A stretch of 22,395 nt of DNA from Pelargonium nanum (lineage: Eukaryota; Streptophyta; Magnoliopsida; Geraniales; Geraniaceae). The notes under the pieces are model-generated. The model searched no databases and was not told the origin of the DNA. It worked only from the letters and a program-made list of their open reading frames with translations. Below are positions 11,413 to 21,589 of the stretch, piece by piece. The DNA lies in the NCBI GenBank assembly GCA_036897485.1, contig JAYMTF010001587.1, positions 1-22,395 of the forward strand, read 5' to 3'. Both the position numbers and the translations under genes were made by a program. Position 1 is the stretch's first letter, and every line of letters starts with the position of its first letter.

Positions 11413-11568
11413 TACAATTGTACAAAGAAACACTCCAAAACTTAAACCACAACCACCTTACAGCTCATCTTCATCACCTACCTACTACTAATTACTAAAC
11501 TCTAAAGATTCTCTATTCGGCAACAACAACAAACCAGGGTGGGTTGTGGAGCTCAGCTGACTCTGGTT

Positions 11569-14036
11569 ATGGAGCAAGAAACCATGGAAGCTCCACTTTT
11601 GAGCTCAGAGGACAATCCTGTGTCTGTGTCTGTGTCTGTGCCACTCAAGAAGAGCAACACCACTGCCACAGCTCTCTGCTTTTCTCTGGTTCTCATATCA
11701 ATCACATGTCAGTACACTACACTTGTCATTTCTATGATCAATCTTTGGGGTTTCTTCAACAATTTGAAATCTTGATCATATGAATTCAAGAATTAGTTTC
11801 AAGAAACCTGTTTTCCTAATTAGCTACTGCATTTTCTTCACAATTTACTGATTTTGGTACTTTCCTGCAATGTATTGAATCATTAGATTTGACTATTTGA
11901 GGCACATGAACAATAATTTCAATGTTTTAAATAATCTGTTAAGTATTGGGCATGTTTTGTTGCTTGCATTTTAGTTGTTGGCCTGATACTTGGAGGAAGC
12001 ACAAATTTGCTTCTGTTGGGAGAAAGAGATGAGCATAATGGGAAGATTGGGCTCACCAATTCTGAGGTTGTGGAGTCCAAGCAAGGTGTTGTTGCTGCTG
12101 ATGATGCTCGTTGTTCGGAGATTGGTGCTTCGATGCTTAGGCAGGGCGGGCACGCTGTTGATGCTGCAGTAGCAACCTCATTGTGCCTTGGTGTTGTCAA
12201 TGCCATGGCCAGTGGGATCGGAGGAGGAAGCTTCATGCTCGTTCGTTCTTCCTCGGACTCCATTGCTCAAGCTTTCGACATGAGAGAAACAGCTCCTTTA
12301 GCTGCCACTCAGGATATGTATGCGGATAATCCAGATGCCAAGTACTCGGGTGCATTGTCAATGGGAGTTCCCGGAGAGATAGCCGGTCTACATGAAGCTT
12401 GGTCAAGACACGGGCGGTTAGCTTGGAAGACCTTGTTCCATCCTGCCATCAAGCTTGCCAAAGACGGGTTTGTGGTTGCTCCATATCTCGGGTCATTCAT
12501 AGCTATGTTTCGTGCAAAGATCTTGAGTGATCCCGGGTTGAGACAAGTGTATGCGCCAAACGGGAAGCTATTGCAGGCTGGTGATACATGCTACAATGTG
12601 GAACTTGGTCACAGCTTAGAGGAAGTGGCAGAGAAAGGACCACAAGCCTTCTACAATGGAACCGTTGGCGAAAAATTGGTGAGGGATGTGAGGGAAGCTG
12701 GAGGGATCTTGACCATGGAGGATTTGAGGAATTACAAAGTGGAAGTAACAGAAGCTGTGGCTGTAAATGCTATGGGATACACTTTTTTTGGGATGCCACC
12801 TCCATCAAGTGGAACACTGGGGCTTGCACTGGTCAGTTGTGTCGTGTATACGTGCCATGATTATTCCATCGTTGTTATGAGGAAATGTCTGATGTTTTCG
12901 TTTGCAGGTTCTGAACATCTTTGACAGCTACGGTGCTTCAGATGCTGCAAAGGGATCGTTGGGATTGCATCGTTTGATAGAAGCGTTGAAACACATGTTT
13001 GCCATCAGGATGAACTTGGGGGACCCCGATTACGAGAACATTGCCGAGTACAAAACTGAAATGCTTTCCCCGTCTTTCGCCAATGCTATTCGTGAGAAGA
13101 TATGGGATAACACGACTTTTCCACCAGAGTACTATCAGAACAGGCACGACGTTCCTACCACATTTGTAGTTCAAATCAACATTTTCGATATTGGTAGGCT
13201 CAGGGCGTGTCGCTAATGTTCTAATTTGGGTTTTGGCAGGTGGAGTCAGCTTGATGATCACGGAACGAGCCATTTTTGCATCGTGGATGCAGATCGAAAT
13301 GCTGTATCGATGACAACTACTGTCAACTATCCTTTTGGGGGCGGGGTGTTGTCCCCTTCTACTGGAATTGTGCTCAACAATGAGATGGGCGACTTCTCAA
13401 CACCAACTGAAGTAACCCCGGATATGCTTCCTCCAGCTCCCGCGAATTTCATTAAGCCGAACAAGAGACCTTTGTCTTCTATGACCCCAGTAATTGTTAC
13501 CAAGGTTCGTGAATTAATTATCAACTTAAGATTTTGGGTTGGAGTTAAGTTTAACAAATTTCTTTGGCTTACGCAGGACAATCAGTTGATTGGCGTCCTT
13601 GGTGGTAGTGGCGGATTAAACATAATCCCAGCAGTGATCCAAGTTTTTCTCAACCATTTCGTCGTAGGACTCGAACCCTTGCGTGCGATTCAGGAACCAA
13701 GGATCTACCATAGGGTAAGAACAAAGTATATTATGAGACAGTTTAGAGAAGAGTCATTCTGATATATATCTATATTCCTTGCAGCTGATACCAAATGTGG
13801 TTATGTATGAAAACTTGACTGTGATTGATGGCAAGCACATTGAGCTTGAAGAGGAGAAAAAGCTATTCTTGTTAGAGAGGAATCATCAACTAGAGTCTCA
13901 CGCAGCTGGAGCTATTGTCCAGCTTATTGTTCAAACCCTTCAAACTGGGAAAAGTTCGAATAATTCATCGATAATCCATGGAACACTCACAGCTGTTAGT
14001 GATCCTAGGAAAAACGGGAAGCCGGCAGCTGTGTAA
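11569..14036 (+). CDS. GGT4: Gamma-glutamyl transferase / glutathione hydrolase, vacuolar (GGT4) type
   Basis: Six exons: 11569-11707, 11975-12831, 12908-13143, 13240-13504, 13577-13714 and 13785-14036 (TAA), giving 628 residues. The enzyme removes the gamma-glutamyl group of glutathione and glutathione S-conjugates. A short cytosolic N-terminus with EAPLL (residues 7-11) precedes a signal-anchor helix (about 33-54), which suits a type II vacuolar or tonoplast protein rather than the secreted plant isoforms. Family motifs include GIGGGSF, the gamma-glutamate-binding Arg in RETAP, PPPSSG, DHG|TSH with the autocleavage and catalytic Thr at about 420, LSPSTGIVLNNE, PLSSMTP and LGGSGG. The C-terminus TAVSDPRKNGKPAAV is close to remembered Arabidopsis At4g29210, called GGT4 in the vacuolar literature and GGT3 in some databases. 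NNEMGDF replaces the usual NNEMDDF. The intron at 13144 is GC-AG. The ATG at 11569 is the first in the leader; one at 11584 is a less likely alternative. Confidence 0.95.
11618..11640 (+). repeat. Coding hexanucleotide microsatellite in GGT exon 1
   Basis: The CTGTGT unit is repeated almost four times in frame. It encodes a Val-Ser-Val-Ser stretch (residues 18-24) in the cytosolic tail before the membrane anchor. Confidence 0.8.
13144..13239 (+). other. GC-AG intron of GGT
   Basis: Exon 3 must end in phase 2 to join G|TGG AGT CAG at 13240 and give NRWSQLDDHGTSH. The only phase-compatible donor near the conserved end is AACAG|GCACGA. Downstream GT sites (13151, 13162, 13193) give the wrong phase and stop codons, or an intron under 50 bp. 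Confidence 0.75.
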
Positions 14037-14332
14037 TCATCTAGAGAGTTGTTTGAAATAAGTTGGTGGTACAGAATAGTTTTATCAGCATATAAAGACA
14101 TTTGTGTGTATAATACATAAACAGTCTCAGCTATGTGCATGACCATTGTCACCATTATCTGAATGAAAATACTTGGGGAGCAAACAGGTTATCAAATTCA
14201 GTGACATACTCAAAATTTTCGATAAAATACTGAATATCATGCTTCTTTGTAGCTTATGTATTGTACAAAATGAACTGCATAATGAAGATGCAAAAGCCAC
14301 AATGAACATTAGATAAATATATTTTGCATATC
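14037..14332. other. Shared 3' flank of convergent GGT and AP-4 sigma genes
   Basis: Only 296 bp separate the GGT stop (plus) from the AP-4 sigma stop (minus). Both 3' UTRs and both poly(A) signals must lie in or across this AT-rich stretch. There is no gene in it. Confidence 0.7.
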
Positions 14333-16023
14333 TCAGGATGCTTTGTCCATCAGCTGTACTGGGGCTAGAATGTTTGACTTGCTTGTCTCTACAATACACC
14401 CATTCATGACCATTTCCTCCAGCATAAAGTGCGCTTTCTCTAAGTGAAACATAATATCGAGCTCACACTGCAAGAAGCGGAATAAAGAGATCAAACCAAC
14501 CTTTCAAAGTTGAAAATTCATGAATGAGATATGAAAATAAAAGACAAGCTTGGAAGCTCAGAAGACAATCAGAAGTATGATACATTTATCTGATCAAGGG
14601 GCACTTACCACATTACCAAAATGGCGGTCCATGGTTTCTACCAACAGATGTATGAACTCCAAAATTGCAAGCTCGTTCTGTGATTTTAAGAGAAGAACAA
14701 TAATCTAAAACTATAAGCATCATTTCACGACAAGAAAATGAATCAAGAGACAGTGTGTAGCTCAGTAACTTACCTCATCGTTGTCAACACCGACCAAGAA
14801 AAAGAGTGATGCATATCGTCTGTATACAATCTTGTAGTTGCGATGCTCAACAAAAGAACACTGTTCTCATGAACAAACAGAGATGTGACAGAAACATGAT
14901 AAGCTGTTGTCAGATAATACAAACTCAATAACATGAAATAACACTTTCAAAAAAAAAAAAAAAATTGTCATCTACACTGGAACAAGCGCAAATGGCAAAT
15001 TTCAATCTGGTAAATTGTTGTATAAAAATACAAATAAGCAAAGGCAAACAGCACTGCAACAAGGACTTCCTTGAGTTGACAGTCAAGAAGTGCTTAGCCA
15101 TTTAACCAGGCAACTCTTGAATGTGATTTATATTCACCTACCAAGTTAGGTTAACTCTACGGAATACACAATGGTTGATCACAAACAAGATTTCACATTG
15201 TAGATCCTGTCGTGTCTACACTGAAATTCAAATATAATCGGAGCATTAGGATATCCCAATTACACCTGAGATAGCTACGTAGGGACTAGGGAGGGGCAGT
15301 TCTTGCCGAAATTCTTACAACAACTTCACAAAAAGGAAGATTGACATGCCTCGGGCAAGTTTGCAGCTTTAATAATAAGCAATAGTTTGATCCCTAGGCC
15401 AACCTTCGTCTCAAGTTCGGGGATTTGGCCATTTTGATCCAATAGAGAACAATTGGCATGTAGGTGAGTAGAATGTTTGGATGATCAAAATCATAAGATA
15501 GGGTTTCTCTCGGATAGTTTCATTCAATAACACAACAAAACTATTCATCTTTGTACCGCTACCTAGCTGCAGCTGAACTAATTTCCTGAAGTTGAAATTA
15601 TCCTTTCAATGACTAGGTAAAGCCGAGATTGATACTTCATCTTTGTGAATCAAACCTAATACCAAATTCCAAAACCAGAACAAAATAGAAACTCTATAGG
15701 CACAATTAATCAACTGTAGAAGCAATTGGTTTAACAAAATCAAACACCAGTCCTCACCGCAAAGCAAAAACATATGCAATACTAGATCAAAAGCATTCTA
15801 GATCTGATGGAACAGCTAATAACTCAAAAATGTGTCGATTAATTCAGAGAAATCGAATCGTAAAGGAGACGAAGAGACGAACCTGCTGCTCGTTACGGGC
15901 GAGGCATTTGCGAACGATCTCGCCTTCAAGGGCGCGTCGTTCTTCGAGAGTGAGCCATTCGTAGTATTGAGCAAGACGAGTCTGACCTTGCTTGTTCACC
16001 ATCAGCACGAATCTGATCCCCAT
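14333..16023 (-). CDS. AP4S: AP-4 adaptor complex subunit sigma
   Basis: Four minus-strand exons: 15883-16023, 14774-14860, 14609-14677 and 14333-14467 (TGA). They total 143 residues, exactly the usual length. Translation starts [17 protein letters not shown], continues [38 protein letters not shown] and [14 protein letters not shown], and ends QLMDKAS. It is nearly identical to remembered Arabidopsis AP-4 sigma (At2g19790). This small longin-fold adaptin belongs to the heterotetramer (epsilon, beta4, mu4, sigma4) that sorts cargo at the trans-Golgi network, in plants including vacuolar cargo. The first intron is long (1,022 bp). The frame stays open upstream of the ATG to 16386, but conservation begins at MGIRF, so I keep that start. 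A GAA-repeat leader lies immediately before it. Confidence 0.96.
14861..15882 (-). other. Long first intron of AP-4 sigma
   Basis: The donor GTTCGT is at 15882 and the acceptor AACAG at 14861-14865 (minus strand). It contains an A16 run at 14949-14964 with no flanking duplication that I can find, and no recognisable gene. Confidence 0.75.
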
Positions 16024-16952
16024 ATCTTCTTCTTCTTCTTCTACCTCACAACAACACTTGAATCCCAGAAAAAGAGATGGATCTTGTTCTTCCAGAAATT
16101 TTGTTTTCTTCGAGACTTCGAGTCCTCTTTGGTTTGGTTTGATGATTTGATCTTGCAAATTAGGTGCTGTTTGGTTCCCTGGATTACCGCAATCTGAACA
16201 CTGACAAGGACTGTCCTGTTCCTGCCCGACTAATCTTTGATGCAAATTAAATTGGCAAGATGAAAAATAAATATACGGGGAATAGAGCTGACAATTCAGG
16301 TTTTGAGTTTTGAGTTTTACGGTAGAAAGTGTGGTTTCATGCAAATTTGTTTGATCCGACTCAAAATAAAGTGTGGTTTCATGCAAATTTGTTTTCTTCT
16401 TCTATTTCTAGTTCTCAAGTTGTTTTTTAGGATTCATAATTGTGCTAATTTTTTTTGGCCAATAATTGTTGGTACAGTGGATAAGTATGTATATTAAAAA
16501 GAAGATGTCCAATATATTATTACAGCAATGTTATATGTCCCAAATTTTGTACAAAATAATGTGTCAATAAAAGTGACATTACATCAAATATTATATTAAT
16601 AATTTGACAGGATCATAACGCACTACGTATACAATATATATTATAAACTGGACGCTACTCGCCAAAAATTCATGGGAGGGTGGCGGTGATAGCAATTTTC
16701 AAGCATCCCATGATCTAAAACCAGCTTATAGAACCCAAAAACACAATATTCTAAGACCCAAGAAGAAAATTTATGAAACAAGCCAGAGCTTGAAACTTAT
16801 TGATATGGAAATATAAAAACCCAAAACACATTCAAGCCTATGAACAATGAAGAATGTATACACCCAAACCACATATAGTTTAAAACCTGCAGAGCAATTT
16901 GAAGTTGTTTCTTACTGAGCTGTTTACACATTCACTTGGTATCAAATCTCCA
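16024..16952 (-). other. AP-4 sigma upstream region and receptor-kinase 3' flank
   Basis: Next to AP-4 sigma, the 5' leader has a (GAA)n tract (plus strand TCT repeats 16026-16041). Further up is the 27-bp direct repeat. The part from about 16500 to 16952 is the AT-rich 3' flank of the receptor kinase. There is no further gene. Confidence 0.6.
16326..16394. repeat. Exact 27-bp direct repeat (two copies, 42-bp period)
   Basis: The copies at 16326-16352 and 16368-16394 are identical over 27 bp. Each contains GTGTGGTTTCATGCAAAT, including the octamer ATGCAAAT. They lie 303-371 bp upstream of the AP-4 sigma ATG and are separated by 15 bp of unrelated sequence. Confidence 0.9.
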
Positions 16953-19900
16953 CTACCTTGGTGATGGACTTGTCATGGAATCAATGTCCATAGAAAATAC
17001 CTCAGGTGAGCTACAATATGGCTTGATGTAGCACATCTCCTCCCTTGACCCCATGCTTCTTTCCCGTCGCCGGGACAGTTCCATAGCTAGACATTGCTTC
17101 AGCTCCTCCAGCACAAGACTCATTGAAGCTCTCCCAGTGGAGGTTGGTGCTGTGCATGCCATTGCTACTTCAAGAGCTTTCCACACAGAGCTCACATCAT
17201 AGTTTTCATGCAGATTCTTGTCAACAACCTCACTTAGTTCCCCTTTTTCGAGCCCTGCACTCACCCATTGCACTATGTGGATCCTCTCAGTGCTTTTTAT
17301 GATTGCAGCCTGGCCTGTGATTAGCTCCAATAGAACAACTCCAAAACTATACACATCGCTTTTCTCGTTCAACTTTTGAGAGTGATAATACCTAGAAATG
17401 TATAGAAACAACATATATATACATATCAGGAGAAATGTTTATAAATGTCAGGCTACATTCAGCTAATAATTATATCAGTTGTGAATCTTACTCGGGATCG
17501 AGGTATCCTGTTGTCCCCATGACTTTAGTCATAACATCGTCGTGACTTTCGCTTGTAACAACCTTGGAGATACCTAAATCTGACATTTTAGCATCCAAGT
17601 TTTTGCTTAAGAGTATGTTCGCCGTCTTTACATCTCTATGTATTATAGGTGGCTTGCACCCATGATGCAAGTACTCCAGTCCTGTCTCTCAGACAAAATC
17701 ATACATATGAGAAGAAACTAGAAAGCTAGGGAACCTTAAAAAATACTAAGTTTGGTGACAAATTTGAGAAATGTTGCGATACTGACCTTGTGCAGCGTCT
17801 ACTGCTATTCGAAGTCTCATTTCCCAAGTCAAGGAACATGAACGGCTATCTGTAACATTATCACACAATAGGCATCAAAATGCTCGCATTTCATTAGATT
17901 TTGTTAATGATAAGCTTATGTATATACCTGACATATAATTCTTTAAGTTTCCGTTAGCCATGTACTCGTAGATAAGCGCCATGTGGTGACCTTCCTCGCA
18001 GTATCCAATAAAGGAAGCCAAGTTTCTGTGGTGAACTCTCATCAAAAGTTCAGCCTGCAAATCCATACCCCGGTAAAAATCTTGTCAATACAGAGAAGAT
18101 TTTGACGGGACAGATCATAATACACACAAGAAATAGATGAAAACAATGCCAACCTCGGTTTGGAATTCCTTAGGCCCTTGAGAAGACGACGAAGACAGCA
18201 TCTTCACTGCAACTTCCATGTCATTTTCTAGGTGGCCGTGGTACACTGTCCCAAATCCTCCCTTACCAACAATGGTTTGAAAGTTGTTGGTAATGCTTAG
18301 GATCTCGGCATATGTAAATTGCTGCTTCATTGATGCTAGTGATTTTCCTCCGTTCTTGTTTTCTGAAGCATAAACTACTTTTTACTTAGTGTTCTGAATT
18401 TGGTTTGCGATTCTATTTTGGTTTTGTAAGAACTAAGAACTAAGAAGTACCTTCTTTTGTTTTTCTTTTTAGTTTCCAAACGATAACCAATACAACCAAC
18501 AGAACAACTACCGATGATACTGGTGCAACTATGGGAACGATAGCTTTCTTGTTTCTTTTACAATAATCTGAGCCACAAACATTATGATCATCCACACTGG
18601 AATAGAGAAAAAGGTTAGAGATGTGAGTTTCTTCAAATGTAACATGATCTTCAAAACAAAGTTGAGTTTGTCAAGATTCGTATCCAATAGTTCGAAAGGG
18701 CATACCTTAATGTCAGTAATCCTTCCTTGGCTCTATCTGCAAGAGACGCGGGAACTGAACCAGACAGTTGATTTCCTTTCAAATTCCTGTAGTTGTGTAA
18801 TATGACTAACTATCATTAAAAGCTACTTTTCCTTATGTTATTGAGTTGATCTACAGAAACTTTGTTACTTACAGGAACTTCAAAGACTTAAGTTCTGAGA
18901 GAAAGTTAGGCACTGGTCCAGTCAAGTTGTTGTTTGATAAATCCCTGAGCAGCATATTTTCTTATCAAAAGAGTCTCTTCTTTGACAAGGAAAATCTCCA
19001 TTTTGTGTCAAGTTTACTTACAGGGTCTCTAGTGCCGAGATCTTTGCAATGGAAGCGGCTATAGTTCCACTTAGACCGCTAGAGCTCAAGTTCCTATTCA
19101 CAAATCATGTAATTAAAAACAACTTCACTAAATAGTTGCAATGACGAAACAGTTTAGCAGAAAAGACTCACAGTGAAATTATCCGAGGAGGCACCGAACC
19201 ATTGTAGTTGCACTTTAAACCTTCCCAAGAGTAATTCTTTGGTCCACACGGGTCACCCACCCAGTTTTGTTTACTCGATACGTCGTTTTGACATCCATGA
19301 CAGTATCAACTGCATTAAATTTAATGCCAAAATGTATAAGGTCTAATACAAAGCATGAAAATCAACATCTCCACCAAATGAGTTCAGTAAAAGAAAGAAA
19401 TGCATACCATCCCCGCCAAATGTTGGTGATTCATTGTGCTGTTTGGCAGTGTAGATCTCGATAGCATTGATGATGGGAGGAAGGGTTGAATCACTTGTTT
19501 TGGAAATCGAAATCCTGTGTTCTTTTCCCGTGAAGGCTCTTAAGTTAGACATCATGGTTGCATACAGGTAACGGGGTGTGAAATTTGCAAACAGTGGAGA
19601 TCCGTTCCAAGATACATCAAATTTTCTAGACTGGTTTCGCTGAATCAGCTCAACTTCAGCAAAGTACATGTAAGCATAAAATTGGGAATCAACGTCATCC
19701 GCGGTCCAATAGAGTTCCAAGGCTTCACTAGCGTTCTGTGGCTCAACAGCGGTTTGAACCACTTCCTGTGGCGCCTTGTATCCATTTTCACCTACATTAA
19801 TCTCCAATGTCGTGCTGACCATACGCCAAGAAGGCGAGCTGTAAGGAGACCAAATACGATCATAAAGATCATTTTTGTACCAACCACTTCCATTAGTTGT

Positions 19901-20894
19901 TCCAAGGTTCAATCTTTCAGAAAGTACTAACGAATCGGATGCTGAGGACCCCGCCTCAGTATTATAAATTGACCCGTTAAGAGGTCTAAGCTCCAATGCT
20001 GATATAAAAGGAGTCCCCAAACCCTTATTTACAAGACAAATATGTAAAGTATCGGATGACGCAACACTAATAATCTCCGGTGTAACGACATCAGAAGCAT
20101 TTCTGAATTTCACTATGGACCAAAGATTGACATCAAGATAGAGATCAAACTCCGGGAGCTTGTTTTCCCCGTCATAGTTTCCATACATGAAAGAAGCCCT
20201 AATCAAATTTAACCCGCCTTTTCCACCAGAAGTCGTTAAGGTGTAACAATTCTTGTTCCCTCGAGGAAAACTTCGAACATCAGAGAGCGTTTGTGGTAGA
20301 TTAGGATTGTTTGGATAAGAATATTGAGAGGATATGTTCTTGTTTACTCCGGTTTCTATGTAAGCTACATCAGAGACATAGCTTATGCCGGTATCAATGT
20401 CAACAAAATTGAAATTCACAGGAGAACCGCAATCTATGCTTATGAAACCTAACCAAATAGAAATTTATATGGAATATAGTTAGCATATAGTGTGGGATAT
20501 AGAAAATCTATGTGCTGCTATTTTGCTAAAACTCCAATTTCACCAAAAACTGATAATCTAAAACCGAATAATCACGAATCTAAACACTATTTATACTATT
20601 TCGTTATGAAATGCAAATGCTAACCAGAGAATTTGTTCATGGAATCAATACTCAAGCTCAATTTATTTCCCAATTCCCAAACAAGGAACAAAAACTAGGT
20701 TTTTCTCTTGCACCAAACCCCACAAATTAAGCACAAATTCTAGGCAAGTTTGTGAAGGGTTCAATTCAACAAACACAAATTTATGTATATATATCAACAA
20801 AAAAAGCAATTGCTAAATTACCTGTTTGGAGCTGCCCATGAACTAAAACTGCAGCATGAAAACAAAGGAGCAGAAGCAAAATTGGCATCCCCAT
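16953..20894 (-). CDS. Malectin-like/LRR receptor kinase (LRR-I subfamily), one frame break in exon 3
   Basis: Twelve minus-strand exons: 20822-20894, 19408-20448, 19172-19309, 19022-19093, 18873-18944, 18706-18786, 18451-18596, 18154-18362, 17928-18054, 17787-17849, 17492-17681 and 16953-17391. Domain order: signal peptide ([20 protein letters not shown]), malectin-like ectodomain (about 25-355), GDPC motif, three LRRs on 72/72/81-nt exons, one membrane helix (about 511-533) and a kinase. The kinase has the [11 protein letters not shown] loop, AVK lysine, HRD catalytic loop, DLG in place of DFG, and GYLDPEYY. About 883 residues would be expected, normal for the subfamily (Arabidopsis At4g29180, At1g51xxx). 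The summed exons are one base short: after TYRVNK near 19265-19268 the frame shifts, and a stop at 19215-19217 leaves a 402-codon secreted malectin-only product. Every other splice site and phase is intact, so this is either a homopolymer sequence error or a very recent null allele. A plasma-membrane signalling role follows from the family; the ligand is unknown. Confidence 0.9.
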
Positions 20895-20977
20895 TTAGCT
20901 CTGTTTTGTCTGATACTGAAAATGAACAAATTAGAAATAACATGTACAGTGAATTCTACAAATGTTGTTGCTATAAA

Positions 20978-20984
20978 TTATATA
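20978..20984 (-). promoter_or_regulatory. Candidate TATA box of the receptor kinase
   Basis: TATATAA on the minus strand lies about 84 bp before the kinase ATG, a spacing compatible with a leader of roughly 50 nt. AT-rich surroundings make chance matches likely. Confidence 0.35.
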
Positions 20985-21184
20985 ATCCAAAATATATTAC
21001 TCCCACTATATGAGTTTATCACTAATAAAAAAATATAATGAATCCTCATTTTGAGATAAAAAAGGAATATAAACAATAGAATTCATTTTAGAGCTTCAGG
21101 GTCAAATTTGATCAACTAGACTCAACTGTAGAAATTTCAATTTATGAAACAAAAAAAGTCAATAATATTTAGATTACATCAATT

Positions 21185-21217
21185 AACACTACCCATAAAA
21201 AAAAAAAACACTACCCA
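21185..21217. repeat. A-run between 11-bp direct repeats
   Basis: AACACTACCCA occurs at 21185-21195 and again at 21207-21217, separated by a T and ten A. It looks like a target-site duplication around a tail-only retroposition, but simple slippage could also produce it. Confidence 0.6.
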
Positions 21218-21354
21218 CCAAATTATATGTTACTGAACAAATAAATTTGAGTATTTATATTGAATTCAAATAAATTCAGTCAAATAAGTACTGTTATTAT
21301 TTATTAAAAAAAATTAAGTCCTTTTATTTGTCACTTTAAGAATTTTCTCACAAA

Positions 21355-21360
21355 CACGTG
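21355..21360. promoter_or_regulatory. G-box in the MND1/receptor-kinase divergent promoter
   Basis: CACGTG core, 230 bp upstream of the MND1 ATG. It is a candidate bZIP/bHLH site, from sequence match only. Confidence 0.35.
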
Positions 21361-21462
21361 AAAAGTATAAACGACGCCGTTAAGCTGTTTTATGGTGTGA
21401 CGGTCTCGGGTATTTTGTGGATATATGCAGGGTAGTTTTGGTATTTTTCTTAGCTTTTTTAT

Positions 21463-21474
21463 TTTCCCGCCAAA
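21463..21474. promoter_or_regulatory. E2F-type site upstream of MND1
   Basis: TTTCCCGCCAAA matches the plant E2F consensus (TTTSSCGC) with an extended 3' AAA. It lies 116-127 bp before the MND1 ATG, close to the likely transcription start. E2F control is typical of S-phase and recombination genes, which fits MND1; binding itself is inferred. Confidence 0.6.
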
Positions 21475-21589
21475 CCAGAGCTCGCTCCCACACACAGTGT
21501 GGACTCTGGAATCTTCTTCGACACTCTTCTCTCATTAGTTTCTCAGTTTGTTCTTCAATTCAGCAAGCTGCGCAGACGAGATCTTAGCA

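Larger units (their letters stand above)
10547..11568 (+). other. Intergenic region with GGT promoter and 5' UTR
   Basis: This AT-rich stretch has no protein gene that I can support. It holds a palindromic G-box (10974-10981), ABRE-like ACGTGTC motifs, a degraded CGTGTC-rich repeat (about 11095-11275), a TATA box (11406) and a CAA-rich leader just before the GGT start. Confidence 0.6.
20895..21589. other. Divergent intergenic promoter region between receptor kinase and MND1
   Basis: Both genes read outward from this 695-bp AT-rich stretch. It holds a candidate TATA box for the kinase, an A-run flanked by 11-bp repeats, a G-box and an E2F-type site on the MND1 side. No coding content is evident. 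Confidence 0.7.

Noticed and set aside
13144-13216. Extending GGT exon 3 to a GT donor (13151, 13162 or 13193).
   Set aside because: Each gives the wrong phase into 13240 and a quick stop, and the last leaves an intron of under 50 bp.
14949-14964. A16 run in the AP-4 sigma intron as a SINE or LINE tail.
   Set aside because: I found no target-site duplication and no recognisable element body upstream.
15844-16386. A 180-codon minus-strand ORF extending AP-4 sigma upstream by 121 codons.
   Set aside because: Conserved AP-4 sigma starts at MGIRF (16023). The extension is low-complexity leader and the duplicated 27-bp repeat, and the 3' end reads into the intron.
19172-19408. Explaining the receptor-kinase frame break by alternative splice sites.
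   Set aside because: Other AG sites in exon 3 (such as the one just before 19274) keep the wrong frame, and no second donor exists at the end of exon 2.
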